A stretch of 6,587 bases of DNA from Methanobacteriota archaeon (GCA_023409695.1 JAEYQZ010000097.1:1-6587); one strand, 5' to 3'; counted from the stretch's first letter, positions 1 to 6,149 are shown. Notes: generated by a model not told the origin, from the letters alone. Translations and numbers: made by a program.

Positions 1-377
1 GCACGTCCATTTTTGTCCATGTAGGACCTTACACGATTTGCCATGTCTAAGTATTCTGCTTTGCTGACAGTTTGCGTTGTAATTGTTTCTGAAGGGGAAG
101 CTGCGCTTCCAAAGTTTTTTATTGTAATTGCAGTGTTTGAACCTTTACTGATGTTTAATACTGCTGATGTTGAGGCTCCTAAATAATTGGACATGTTAAC
201 ATTATTTCCAGATATATTTACGCTGCTTGGAAGCTTATGATTTGTATCTACGTAGTTTTTAACAGCCGTTGACGAATTAGCAATCTGGTTAGGTGTAACA
301 CTTGCTGCCGAAACGGTGCTGATAGTTATAAAAAAAGCTAAAACAAACAATATTAATATTAAATAATTTTTCCGCAT
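1..377 (-). CDS. Secreted pseudomurein-binding repeat protein, N-terminal part (cut by window edge)
   Basis: The frame opens with ATG at 377 and stays open for 125 codons to the left edge, so the C-terminus is missing. Residues 1-24 form a clear signal peptide (MRKN, then a hydrophobic core, then TVSA|A). Residues about 27-80 match a pseudomurein-binding repeat (PMBR, Pfam PF09373): an AVKNYVDTNHKLPSSV core followed by VNMSNYLGASTSAVLNI. A second repeat-like segment begins near residue 103 (SKAEYLDMANRVRSYMDKNGR) and runs off the edge. Known members of this family anchor surface proteins to the pseudomurein wall of Methanobacteriales, and many carry a transglutaminase- or cysteine-peptidase-like domain after the repeats; whether this one does cannot be seen here. 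A purine-rich GGGGCGGGA lies just upstream of the ATG as a possible ribosome binding site. The nearby upstream ATG at 390 is out of frame. The gene reads away from its neighbours and has its own long 5' region. Confidence 0.88.
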   Translation of the reverse strand, partial: MRKNYLILILFVLAFFITISTVSAASVTPNQIANSSTAVKNYVDTNHKLPSSVNISGNNVNMSNYLGASTSAVLNISKGSNTAITIKNFGSAASPSETITTQTVSKAEYLDMANRVRSYMDKNGR

Positions 378-448
378 TTTCCCGCCCCATTTGCTTTTTA
401 AAAATTAAATAACCTTTTATTTCCTTTACATCTGTTTATCAAGTACCA

Positions 449-495
449 TTATATTTTAAGCATAATAATGTAAATTTTATTACGCATTTATAAAT
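449..495 (-). promoter_or_regulatory. Candidate promoter region for the pseudomurein-binding protein gene
   Basis: Two TATA-like boxes can be read on the minus strand: TAAAATATAA at 458-449 and ATTTATAAAT at 495-486. With an archaeal spacing of about 25 bases they would give leaders of about 48 or 88 nt. The sequence alone does not decide between them, and the second is palindromic so its direction is ambiguous. Confidence 0.35.
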
Positions 496-514
496 CCCCT
501 GAGAATATATTGTG

Positions 515-597
515 GGATTAATCTTATTTTCGGATTAATATTTAAATTTTGCTATATAATAAAATTTGGTAATAACTGATCAAGACATACTTAATCC
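515..597. repeat. Three GGATTAA(T) elements, possible operator cluster
   Basis: GGATTAAT occurs at 515-522 and 532-539 as direct copies 17 bp apart. TTAATCC, the reverse complement of its first seven bases, occurs at 591-597. The first copy continues into C, so ATTAATC (517-523) also pairs with GATTAAT (533-539) across a 9-base loop. Separately, AATCCC (493-498) and GGGATT (514-519) form an inverted pair. The spacing of the first two copies is not a whole number of helical turns. Function is unknown, and in AT-rich DNA some of this could be chance. Confidence 0.3.
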
Positions 598-772
598 TAT
601 TTATCTAAATTCTAAAGTATAAATGCTAATTTTTTGTATAAATGGATTTTATCAATTTAATACGTAATTTAACCTGTAAAATTAATTTATTATGCGTATT
701 AAAAAATATAATGTCTAAAAAGTTTAAAATGTAAAAAGAGAATGCTGATTAAATATTATTTGGTGTATTACT

Positions 773-804
773 TGTTCAACGAATTATTTCCTGAATACTG
801 AACA
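773..804. repeat. Inverted repeat TGTTCA-N20-TGAACA upstream of the DUF1786 gene
   Basis: TGTTCA at 773-778 is matched by its exact reverse complement TGAACA at 799-804, so the half-sites lie 26 bp apart. It ends about 40 bp before the best TATA box of the downstream gene, a place where archaeal activators or repressors can bind. The arms are only six bases, so this is a weak call. Confidence 0.25.
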
Positions 805-811
805 TGTACTT

Positions 812-827
812 GATATAATCATATATC
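812..827. promoter_or_regulatory. Perfect 6-4-6 palindrome GATATA-ATCA-TATATC, candidate operator
   Basis: The arms GATATA (812-817) and TATATC (822-827) are exact reverse complements around a 4-base spacer. It sits 43 bp upstream of the DUF1786 start codon and just upstream of, or overlapping, the promoter TATA element: its right half is itself TATA-like. A dimeric regulator bound here would interfere with, or assist, TBP/TFB binding. Confidence 0.35.
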
Positions 828-843
828 TAATTTGATGAATTAT

Positions 844-853
844 TATAATATAA
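844..853 (+). promoter_or_regulatory. TATA box of the DUF1786 gene
   Basis: TATAATATAA is centred about 21 bases before the ATG at 870. With usual archaeal spacing, transcription would begin at or very near the start codon. No Shine-Dalgarno motif is visible in the preceding bases, which fits a leaderless mRNA. An alternative box is ATATATC at 821-827, which would give a leader of about 19 nt, still without a Shine-Dalgarno. Confidence 0.45.
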
Positions 854-869
854 AATCAAATATACTAAC

Positions 870-1904
870 ATGAAGATTTTAACCATTGACGTAGGTTCAG
901 GTACTCAAGATATCATGCTTTATGATTCAAATGAAGCCATTGAAAATTCTCCAAAACTGGTAATGCCGTCTCCAACAAGGATAATTGCAGATAGAATAGC
1001 CAAATCAGAGGACGATTTGTTTATAAAAGGCGAAACTATGGGTGGAGGATTCATAAATAAAGTTGTAAAGGAGCATTTAAAAGATCACAGAGTTTTCATG
1101 ACAGAAAATGCTGCGAGGACCATAAGAGATAATTTAGATTTTGTAAAATCTTTAGGGGTTGAGATAGTACCCTCCTCGGAAGCAGGAAAATATTCGGATT
1201 TAACTCAAATAGAGTTTAAAGATGTTGATCTGGACGCGATAAAAAGTGCACTGGCTGAATTTGATGTAGATCCAAGTTTTGATTATTTGGGTGTAGCAGT
1301 TCAGGATCATGGTTATATGGAAGGTGTTGGGGATAGAGATTTCAGATTCATGAAAATAAGGGAAAAAATGGACGTTCCAAGAGGACCCGAAGATTTTGCA
1401 TATTTTGGTGAAGCCCCATCTTATTTTACAAGGATCAATGCAGTATTCAGGTCATTTAATAATTATAATACTACTGTAATGGATTCTAAATTTGCATCGG
1501 TCTGCGGTGCAACATGCGATAGGTATGTAAAAACACTAGAAAAGTTTATAGTTATGGATATTGGAAATGGGCATACTCTGGCAGCAGCATTTGATGGGGG
1601 AAAAGTTGTAGGTGTATTTGAACACCATACTCGTAATATGACTCCTGATAAGATAGATTTATTCGTTAAAAAACTTGCAGATGGGACTATAACCCATGAA
1701 GAAGTACATGAAGATCATGGGCATGGTGCATGGTCTTTAAAACCAATAGGAGATTTTGAAGCTATAGTCGCAACAGGGCCTCGCAGAAAAGTTTTAGAGA
1801 AAACAGATTTTAATGTGCATTATGCAGCTCCTGCAGGAGATGTAATGATGACCGGGCCTGCAGGACTTATAAAATCAATTCAATCGAATATTAAAAATGA
1901 TTAA
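870..1904 (+). CDS. DUF1786 family protein (ASKHA/actin-fold ATPase-like, function unknown)
   Basis: This 344-residue protein matches the DUF1786 family (Pfam PF08735), often labelled "putative pyruvate formate-lyase activating enzyme". That label is not supported here: there is no radical-SAM CxxxCxxC motif. The sequence instead reads like a sugar-kinase/Hsp70/actin fold. DVGSGTQDIML at residues 7-17 resembles the phosphate-1 loop, VMDIGNGHTLAAAF at 228-241 the phosphate-2 loop, and AIVATGPRR at 298-306 an adenosine-site glycine turn. A histidine-rich segment (residues 276-286, HEEVHEDHGHG) and EHH at 251-253 could bind metal or take part in catalysis. No signal peptide or membrane segment is present, so it is cytosolic. 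The ATG at 870 fits the N-terminal phosphate loop starting at residue 5; no Shine-Dalgarno is seen. It precedes a PHP-phosphoesterase gene by 71 bp on the same strand, possibly forming a transcription unit. The substrate is unknown. Confidence 0.88.
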   Translation: MKILTIDVGSGTQDIMLYDSNEAIENSPKLVMPSPTRIIADRIAKSEDDLFIKGETMGGGFINKVVKEHLKDHRVFMTENAARTIRDNLDFVKSLGVEIVPSSEAGKYSDLTQIEFKDVDLDAIKSALAEFDVDPSFDYLGVAVQDHGYMEGVGDRDFRFMKIREKMDVPRGPEDFAYFGEAPSYFTRINAVFRSFNNYNTTVMDSKFASVCGATCDRYVKTLEKFIVMDIGNGHTLAAAFDGGKVVGVFEHHTRNMTPDKIDLFVKKLADGTITHEEVHEDHGHGAWSLKPIGDFEAIVATGPRRKVLEKTDFNVHYAAPAGDVMMTGPAGLIKSIQSNIKND

Positions 1905-1960
1905 AGAAATTTTATCTATTTAAGGATGCATGTATTTGATTAAAACAAGATTTACAAAAT

Positions 1961-1968
1961 AAGGGGAT
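1961..1968 (+). promoter_or_regulatory. Ribosome binding site of the PHP-domain gene
   Basis: AAGGGGAT ends seven bases before the ATG at 1976, a suitable purine-rich Shine-Dalgarno that supports this start. A TATA-like TTTATCTATTTAAG at 1911-1924 could give the gene its own promoter inside the 71 bp gap, so co-transcription with the upstream gene is possible but not shown. Confidence 0.55.
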
Positions 1969-1975
1969 TTATAGA

Positions 1976-2623
<648 letters not shown>

Positions 2624-2752
2624 TGTTATGGAAGTTAGCATGAATTTAGATATAGAATATAAGAATAATATGAGATAACTGTGCTGAGACTTTTAGAAAA
2701 GTTTAAAATAATCTTTGACAATTTAATATTCAGTGTTATACTCATTGGACTA

Positions 2753-2758
2753 GAGGGG
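2753..2758 (+). promoter_or_regulatory. Shine-Dalgarno that decides the start of the zinc-ribbon gene
   Basis: GAGGGG lies six bases before the ATG at 2765, ideal spacing. The frame can be extended to a GTG at 2681, adding 28 residues including a hydrophobic stretch (IIFDNLIFSVILIGL), but that GTG has no Shine-Dalgarno and the extension contains the very site that should serve the ATG. The start at 2765 is therefore preferred. A TATA-like TTTAAAATAATC at about 2702-2713 would give a leader of about 30 nt. Confidence 0.75.
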
Positions 2759-2764
2759 AAAATC

Positions 2765-3460
2765 ATGGTTTCAAACGAAGAAATAAAGAGAAGGCTGGAA
2801 TTGAGAAGGAAGGGCATAAATCCAGATAAAGAATTTGATAAAGAAGACGAAGTTATTTGCTCAAAATGCCACACTGCAAATCTTGAAAACGCGAAATTTT
2901 GTATTGGCTGTGGAACTGAATTAAATAAACTCCCTGTATATACTCTTAAAATAAATGAAGCTAAGTCTAACATGATTATATGTCAGGGCTGCGGAACTGA
3001 AAATAAAATAGATTCAAAATTTTGCATTAGTTGTGGAAGTAACTTAATTGAAAATAGTGTAAACACACCTGAGGCGAATGAGGTAAATTCAATAATTTGT
3101 CCTGAATGTAACCATGAGAATAATGGGAGTTCTAAATTTTGTATTGGCTGTGGATCTAACTTAAGAGAAGCTCCAAATGAAAACGCAAACTCATTTGATA
3201 CGGAAATAAGTAATGAAAAAGAAGTTCTGTTAACTATAAACGATGGAAATGGGCATGATGAATATGATGGACAGGAAGTTCCATTAGATACGCAAAGCGA
3301 TAGCGAGTCTGACAAAGAAATGGAAGATACTGCTGAACAGGCTGCAGAAGTCAATATTCTTGATGAAATTAAAAAAGCAAAAGAATTGCTTGATATGGGC
3401 GCAGTATCAGAGGAAGAATATCAAAAAATTAAAAGTAAATATCTTGATAAACTAGGTTAA
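2765..3460 (+). CDS. Triple zinc-ribbon protein with C-terminal SHOCT domain
   Basis: From ATG 2765 the product is 231 residues. It begins with a charged helix (NEEIKRRLELRRKGINP). Three double-cysteine zinc ribbons follow, each CxxC-x10-CxxC: C32/C35/C46/C49, C73/C76/C87/C90 and C112/C115/C126/C129. The second pair is always in a KFCIxCG context. Residues about 135-195 are acidic, low in hydrophobics and probably disordered. Residues 198-231 (ILDEIKKAKELLDMGAVSEEEYQKIKSKYLDKL) match the SHOCT short C-terminal domain, a helical pair thought to mediate oligomerisation or protein contacts. Each ribbon should hold one zinc. Such proteins are common in archaea and usually uncharacterised; roles as adaptors or in nucleic-acid binding are guesses. 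The protein is cytosolic if the chosen start is right. The ribbons share DNA-level similarity, pointing to internal duplication. The gene converges on amzA with a 34 bp gap. Confidence 0.88.
   Translation: MVSNEEIKRRLELRRKGINPDKEFDKEDEVICSKCHTANLENAKFCIGCGTELNKLPVYTLKINEAKSNMIICQGCGTENKIDSKFCISCGSNLIENSVNTPEANEVNSIICPECNHENNGSSKFCIGCGSNLREAPNENANSFDTEISNEKEVLLTINDGNGHDEYDGQEVPLDTQSDSESDKEMEDTAEQAAEVNILDEIKKAKELLDMGAVSEEEYQKIKSKYLDKLG
2858..3151 (+). repeat. Three internal zinc-ribbon coding repeats
   Basis: Ribbon units begin at 2858, 2981 and 3098 (periods of 123 and 117 bp). The segment coding the second cysteine pair is identical over 21 bases between unit 1 (2894-2914) and unit 3 (3134-3154). 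Unit 2 (3017-3037) differs from them at three positions in the same 21. The linkers between units differ in sequence and slightly in length. This shows the units arose by duplication, with either strong constraint or recent exchange between units 1 and 3. Confidence 0.8.
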
Positions 3461-3483
3461 CAGTTTAAGAAAACTAAAATCTA

Positions 3484-3502
3484 TTTTTTAATAATTAAAA
3501 AA
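3484..3502. terminator. Bidirectional T-tract terminator between convergent genes
   Basis: TTTTTTAAT-A-ATTAAAAAA is a 9-1-9 palindrome, presenting a run of six T on both strands. It lies 23 bp after the zinc-ribbon stop codon and overlaps the stop codon (TAA, 3497-3495) of amzA on the other strand. Archaeal RNA polymerase terminates at short T-runs, so one element can serve both converging genes. Confidence 0.6.
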
Positions 3503-3998
3503 GCTTACTTAAACAATCACTGCAAAATCCTGGGCCTTTAATATCAGTTTCTACAACGCTGTTGCTGAAATGCATCACACAAAGGTGATTTCCACAGTGG
3601 GGAAGTCCAAAAGTATGGCCCAACTCGTGTACAGCTTCTGTTAGGATTCGTTTTAAAAATAATTTTTTATTTGGGCTTTTTAATCTATTTAAGGATATTA
3701 TTGCAAAGTTTCCAGGATACTCAGCTTCTCCAAGGACAAAATTTAGCTTGGAAGCGTATAGATCTACATTTGTCACGCCCAAAATATGATTGGAATCTCT
3801 TTTTAGGATATTCATCATAGAATAAAGAATTTCTGTTGAATGATACTGGTCTCTAGATGGATTATAAGATCTTTCAGGTATTTCCAGGACATCATTTAAT
3901 ACACGGCAGCTAATACCAAATATTTCTTCTAGAGGCTTTTCAAGCATCCTGAGAAGTTTGTTTTCTACTGTTCCAATGGACTGTATGAGAATTTCCAT
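3495..3998 (-). CDS. amzA: Archaemetzincin, zinc metalloprotease
   Basis: The 167-residue product is an archaemetzincin (peptidase family M54). The active-site motif HELGHTFGLPH lies at residues 124-134, with H124, H128 and H134 as zinc ligands and E125 as catalytic base. Next comes the family's structural zinc-binding cysteine cluster: C135, C140, M142 (the Met-turn) and, 16 residues later, C159 and C162. The region ahead of it (LGVTNVDLYASKLNFVLGEAEYPGNFAIISLNRL, 73-106) is the usual metzincin beta-sheet part. No signal peptide is seen, so it is probably cytosolic. All catalytic residues are present and the length is near that of other archaeal members. Physiological substrates of the archaeal enzymes are not known to me. 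The ATG at 3998 has no convincing Shine-Dalgarno; an ATG five bases upstream is out of frame. It is divergent from the stress-protein gene and convergent with the zinc-ribbon gene. Confidence 0.95.
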   Translation of the reverse strand: MEILIQSIGTVENKLLRMLEKPLEEIFGISCRVLNDVLEIPERSYNPSRDQYHSTEILYSMMNILKRDSNHILGVTNVDLYASKLNFVLGEAEYPGNFAIISLNRLKSPNKKLFLKRILTEAVHELGHTFGLPHCGNHLCVMHFSNSVVETDIKGPGFCSDCLSKLF

Positions 3999-4063
3999 GG
4001 CATATTATTTATCTCTTTTCATACATAATATATAGTAGGAATATAATCGTTGGAGGTAAATTA
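3999..4063. promoter_or_regulatory. Divergent, overlapping promoters for amzA and the stress-protein gene
   Basis: The gap is only 65 bp. For amzA (minus), TATATATTA at 4034-4026 is centred about 32 bases from the ATG and would give a leader of a few bases. For the plus-strand gene, TATTATTTAT at 4003-4012 would start transcription near 4035, keeping the Shine-Dalgarno GGAGGT (4052-4057, six bases before ATG 4064) in the mRNA. The 4026-4034 element is too close to ATG 4064 to serve that gene with its Shine-Dalgarno. The two promoters therefore overlap face to face. Confidence 0.45.
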
Positions 4064-4507
4064 ATGGTTGAAAAAATATTGTTAGCTACAGATAATTCCA
4101 AACAGGCGGAAAAAGCAGGGGAAGAAGCGATTTCAATGGCAAGTTTGGGTGGCACTATCATTGTTTTATATGTAATTGATGCAGATTACCTGAATGCACT
4201 ACCTCAGCAGGATTTAAGGGATCAGCTCAGTGAAAACTTAAAAAGAGAGGGAAAAGAAGCTGTTGAGAAATTTAAAAGAGAATTAGAAGAGGAACAGTGT
4301 GCAGGGACATGTCCAAATGTTAATCTTGTAACTATGATTAAAGAAGGCAAACCTGCAGATGTTATAGTTAAAATTGCTGAAGAAGAAGGTGTAGATCAGA
4401 TAGTGCTTGGAAAATCTGGTAAACACGGCATAGAGAAATTTTTGCTTGGAAGCACTGCTGATAGAGTAGTGAGGGAAGCAAAGATCCCTGTTGATGTAGT
4501 ATCTTAG
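4064..4507 (+). CDS. Universal stress protein (UspA family, ATP-binding type)
   Basis: This 147-residue protein is a single-domain universal stress protein. It opens with VEKILLATDNSKQAEKAGEEA, where D10 is the conserved nucleotide-contacting aspartate, and IIVLYVID at 32-39 forms the second strand. The ATP-binding signature Gx2Gx9G(S/T) is intact: GKSG at 116-119 and GST at 129-131 with nine residues between. Family members are cytosolic dimers that bind ATP or AMP and act in stress or energy sensing; the biological target is not predictable. An extension in the middle carries two cysteines, C79 and C83 (CAGTC), between a charged helix (EAVEKFKRELEEEQ) and the next strand; a redox or metal role is possible but unproven. 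A perfect GGAGGT Shine-Dalgarno six bases before the ATG fixes the start. It is transcribed divergently from amzA and followed by a T-run terminator. Confidence 0.95.
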   Translation: MVEKILLATDNSKQAEKAGEEAISMASLGGTIIVLYVIDADYLNALPQQDLRDQLSENLKREGKEAVEKFKRELEEEQCAGTCPNVNLVTMIKEGKPADVIVKIAEEEGVDQIVLGKSGKHGIEKFLLGSTADRVVREAKIPVDVVS

Positions 4508-4558
4508 ATTATAAGTTAAAATAAGGGATTACAGCATGAGAGCATAATAAATTAAATC

Positions 4559-4573
4559 CATTTTCTTTTTTTT
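4559..4573 (+). terminator. T-run terminator after the universal stress protein gene
   Basis: A nearly pure pyrimidine run (CATTTTC followed by eight T, ending at 4573) begins about 50 bp after the stop codon. T-rich tracts of this type are the typical intrinsic terminators of archaeal RNA polymerase. No GC hairpin precedes it, as expected in archaea. Confidence 0.55.
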
Positions 4574-4622
4574 AGCCTTAAAATCCATGATTCCTCTTAA
4601 ATGTATGTTTTTGAATTATTAA

Positions 4623-4630
4623 TTATAAAA
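4623..4630 (+). promoter_or_regulatory. TATA box of the DUF63 gene; likely near-leaderless mRNA
   Basis: TTATAAAA is a canonical archaeal TATA box centred about 36 bases before the ATG at 4663, predicting a transcript start near 4653 and a leader of about ten bases. The bases between (CTCTATTAAACCT) contain no Shine-Dalgarno. A second AT box at 4633-4649 would place the start at the ATG itself. Confidence 0.5.
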
Positions 4631-4662
4631 AAATTTAAATTATTTAAATCTCTATTAAACCT

Positions 4663-5454
4663 ATGCTTTCAGATATTTCAGAGTTTATACAGGAAAACTT
4701 TCTTTACCTTCATCCAGGATATACTCTCTTAAACACGGTAGTTTTTGGAATTATACTTGGAATTGCTGTTTTACTGATTATAAAAATGTTTAAATACATT
4801 AAAAAAGATCCAAAAGATCTTTTCATTCCCTTAATTCCGTTTATATTCTTTGGCTCAAGTGCAAGGGCTCTTGTGGATAATGGAATTTATCCTCTTGTTT
4901 TATGGCTTGTCACGCCGGGAATTTATATTTTAACTGGTTTTATAACAATTGCCACTCTGTTAGTATCTGTTTATGTAGAAAAGAAAACTAAGTTTGATTA
5001 CAGGTACTTCATACTTATTGTGGGAGCTATTTTGTGTATTCCCAATATTTTAAGTTTTAATCATCTAAATTGGGTTGCATTTTTTGAGGTTGTCGGCACG
5101 TGGGCAGTAGTGTCTTCAATATTCGTACTTTTAGGGAGAAAATGGAGCCTTTTAAAGGATAAATTTAATTTGGGAATTCTTTCAGCCCATTTGTTTGATG
5201 CATCCTCAACATTTATTGCAATTGACTTTTACGGCTACGGAGAGCAGCACGTGCTTCCAAATGCACTTATGAATCTTGCAGGTACGGCGGCTGTGATGTT
5301 TCCTTTAAAAATAGCGGTTATTCTAACTGCACTTTATGTTATAGATGAATATGTAGAAGATGACATAATTAGAAATATGTTGAAGCTGGCTATATTCATT
5401 TTAGGACTGTCTCCTGGTCTCAGGGATTTCTTGAGCTTGAGTATGGGGACATAA
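4663..5454 (+). CDS. DUF63 family polytopic membrane protein
   Basis: The 263-residue product belongs to the archaeal DUF63 membrane family (Pfam PF01889), whose function is unknown. Hydrophobic segments suggest seven or eight membrane helices, at roughly 21-45, 54-70, 77-104, 113-132, 136-157, 171-190, 203-227 and 238-257. Family-like conserved pieces are FFGSSARALVDNGIYP (62-77), LVTPGIY (82-88), the HLFDASSTFIAIDF block (176-189) with a buried-looking H and D, GYGEQHVLPN (191-200) and the C-terminal PGLRDFLSLSMG (251-262). The charged residues in otherwise hydrophobic segments suggest a transport or catalytic role, but nothing more specific can be said. The ATG has no Shine-Dalgarno; a TATA box at normal spacing supports it. 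An inverted repeat AAAAGATC/GATCTTTT at 4803-4823 lies inside the gene. A decayed copy of the region coding residues about 213-261 exists at 6311-6434. Confidence 0.9.
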   Translation: MLSDISEFIQENFLYLHPGYTLLNTVVFGIILGIAVLLIIKMFKYIKKDPKDLFIPLIPFIFFGSSARALVDNGIYPLVLWLVTPGIYILTGFITIATLLVSVYVEKKTKFDYRYFILIVGAILCIPNILSFNHLNWVAFFEVVGTWAVVSSIFVLLGRKWSLLKDKFNLGILSAHLFDASSTFIAIDFYGYGEQHVLPNALMNLAGTAAVMFPLKIAVILTALYVIDEYVEDDIIRNMLKLAIFILGLSPGLRDFLSLSMGT

Positions 5455-5657
5455 TAAATAATTTATTTAAAGGGGTATAATGTTGTCATTTTTCAATATG
5501 GACTCGATACAAGTATATTGAAAAAATTAAACTGTCTGTAGGCAGCATATTAAATTAAATTTAATTAAGTGGCTAAAATACATAAGTAAGCACGATCTAT
5601 GGATAATAGAAGTATCAAACTATGTTTATAGCCATGTTTTTAGTGTGTAAAATAATT
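5455..5657. other. Gap between convergent DUF63 and secreted-protein genes
   Basis: No gene-like frame is seen in these 203 bp. A 13-codon ORF starting with ATG at 5480 is preceded by AAAGGGG but is too short to call. A small hairpin CTGTC-TGTA-GGCAG lies at 5531-5544 and a perfect 14-base palindrome AATTAAATTTAATT at 5553-5566. Terminators for both converging genes should lie here but only weak T-tracts (around 5488-5493 on the plus strand) are present. Confidence 0.5.
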
Positions 5658-6092
5658 CTATACTTTAGTGGATGTAACTATTTTTTTAAGTACAGGTTTG
5701 AATTCTTTCAGGTAGTATTGTACAGCAGTTAATTTTGTGCTGTCATAGTAAGTACCTAGGTCTTTAGATTTTTGAGCACCGGTTTTTAAATTTTTGACAG
5801 TTACTTTCCCTGTCATTTTTATTTTAGTACTGCTGATTTTTTGAAGGTACATATAATAATATATGCCCATTTTTGATTTTGGGTAGGATTCATATCCTGT
5901 AATTTCCACATAGTTTGTTCCTTTCTGGTAGGCTGACCATTTAAAGGTATCAACATTATTTTTGGAATCCTTGAATGTGAAGGAACCCTGATCTATTTTT
6001 TTTAAACTGGCTGCAGATGCGGGTCCGGCTATTTGAAGGCTAAAAACGAACATAAACATTATTGCAGCTATTAATACAGTATTTTTTCTCAT
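5658..6092 (-). CDS. Small secreted basic, lysine/tyrosine-rich protein of unknown function
   Basis: I do not recognise a family. The 144-residue product starts with a standard signal peptide (MRKN, hydrophobic core to about residue 22, cleavage most likely after GPASA or ASAA near 27-28). The mature part of about 117 residues has no cysteine, 22 lysines against about eight acidic residues, and 12 tyrosines including IYYYMY at 77-82. Alternating polar and hydrophobic stretches (GSFTFKDS, TNYVEITGYESY, KIKMTGKVTVKNLKTG) suggest a small beta-rich fold, followed by a C-terminal helix (TAVQYYLKEFKPVLKKIVTS). The strong positive charge would favour binding to anionic envelope polymers; this is inference. 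The start is supported by AAGAGG at 6106-6101, eight bases upstream, and by a TATA box further up. Its N-terminus (MRKN plus hydrophobic core) resembles that of the pseudomurein-binding protein at the left edge, but this is ordinary signal-peptide similarity. Confidence 0.85.
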   Translation of the reverse strand: MRKNTVLIAAIMFMFVFSLQIAGPASAASLKKIDQGSFTFKDSKNNVDTFKWSAYQKGTNYVEITGYESYPKSKMGIYYYMYLQKISSTKIKMTGKVTVKNLKTGAQKSKDLGTYYDSTKLTAVQYYLKEFKPVLKKIVTSTKV

Positions 6093-6100
6093 TTAAATTT

Positions 6101-6106
6101 CCTCTT
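6101..6106 (-). promoter_or_regulatory. Ribosome binding site of the secreted-protein gene
   Basis: AAGAGG on the minus strand ends eight bases before the ATG at 6092, supporting that start codon. Confidence 0.6.
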
Positions 6107-6149
6107 TTACTTATTTTTAATAACCACATAAAATTACTGTAATGGCTGT

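Larger units (their letters stand above)
378..869. other. Long AT-rich divergent intergenic region
   Basis: This 492 bp stretch separates two divergent genes. I find no gene-like open frame, tRNA or structured RNA in it. It should contain the promoters of both flanking genes. It also contains short repeats and palindromes, listed separately: GGATTAAT copies near 515-597, an inverted TGTTCA/TGAACA pair at 773-804, and a 6-4-6 palindrome at 812-827. Its length is large compared with the 34-155 bp gaps between most other genes in the window, which suggests regulation or a decayed gene, but no decayed homology was recognisable. Confidence 0.7.

Noticed and set aside
378..869. CRISPR-like or tandem array in the long intergenic region
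   Set aside because: The repeats are only 6-8 bases and irregularly spaced, with no spacer pattern and no cas genes.
870..1904. Annotation as pyruvate formate-lyase activating enzyme
   Set aside because: Only a family label; the radical-SAM CxxxCxxC motif is absent and the visible motifs fit an ASKHA nucleotide-binding fold.
2681..2764. N-terminal extension of the zinc-ribbon protein from GTG 2681, with a hydrophobic stretch that could be a membrane anchor
   Set aside because: No Shine-Dalgarno before the GTG, and a strong GAGGGG lies six bases before ATG 2765 inside the extension; the shorter start is much better supported.
4803..4823. Inverted repeat AAAAGATC-CAAAA-GATCTTTT
   Set aside because: It lies inside the DUF63 coding region and is explained by the KKDPKDLF codons; an AT-rich stem without supporting context is not a convincing regulatory site.
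5480..5521. 13-codon ORF after AAAGGGG, downstream of the DUF63 gene
   Set aside because: Too short, with no homology or other support; the purine run alone is not enough.
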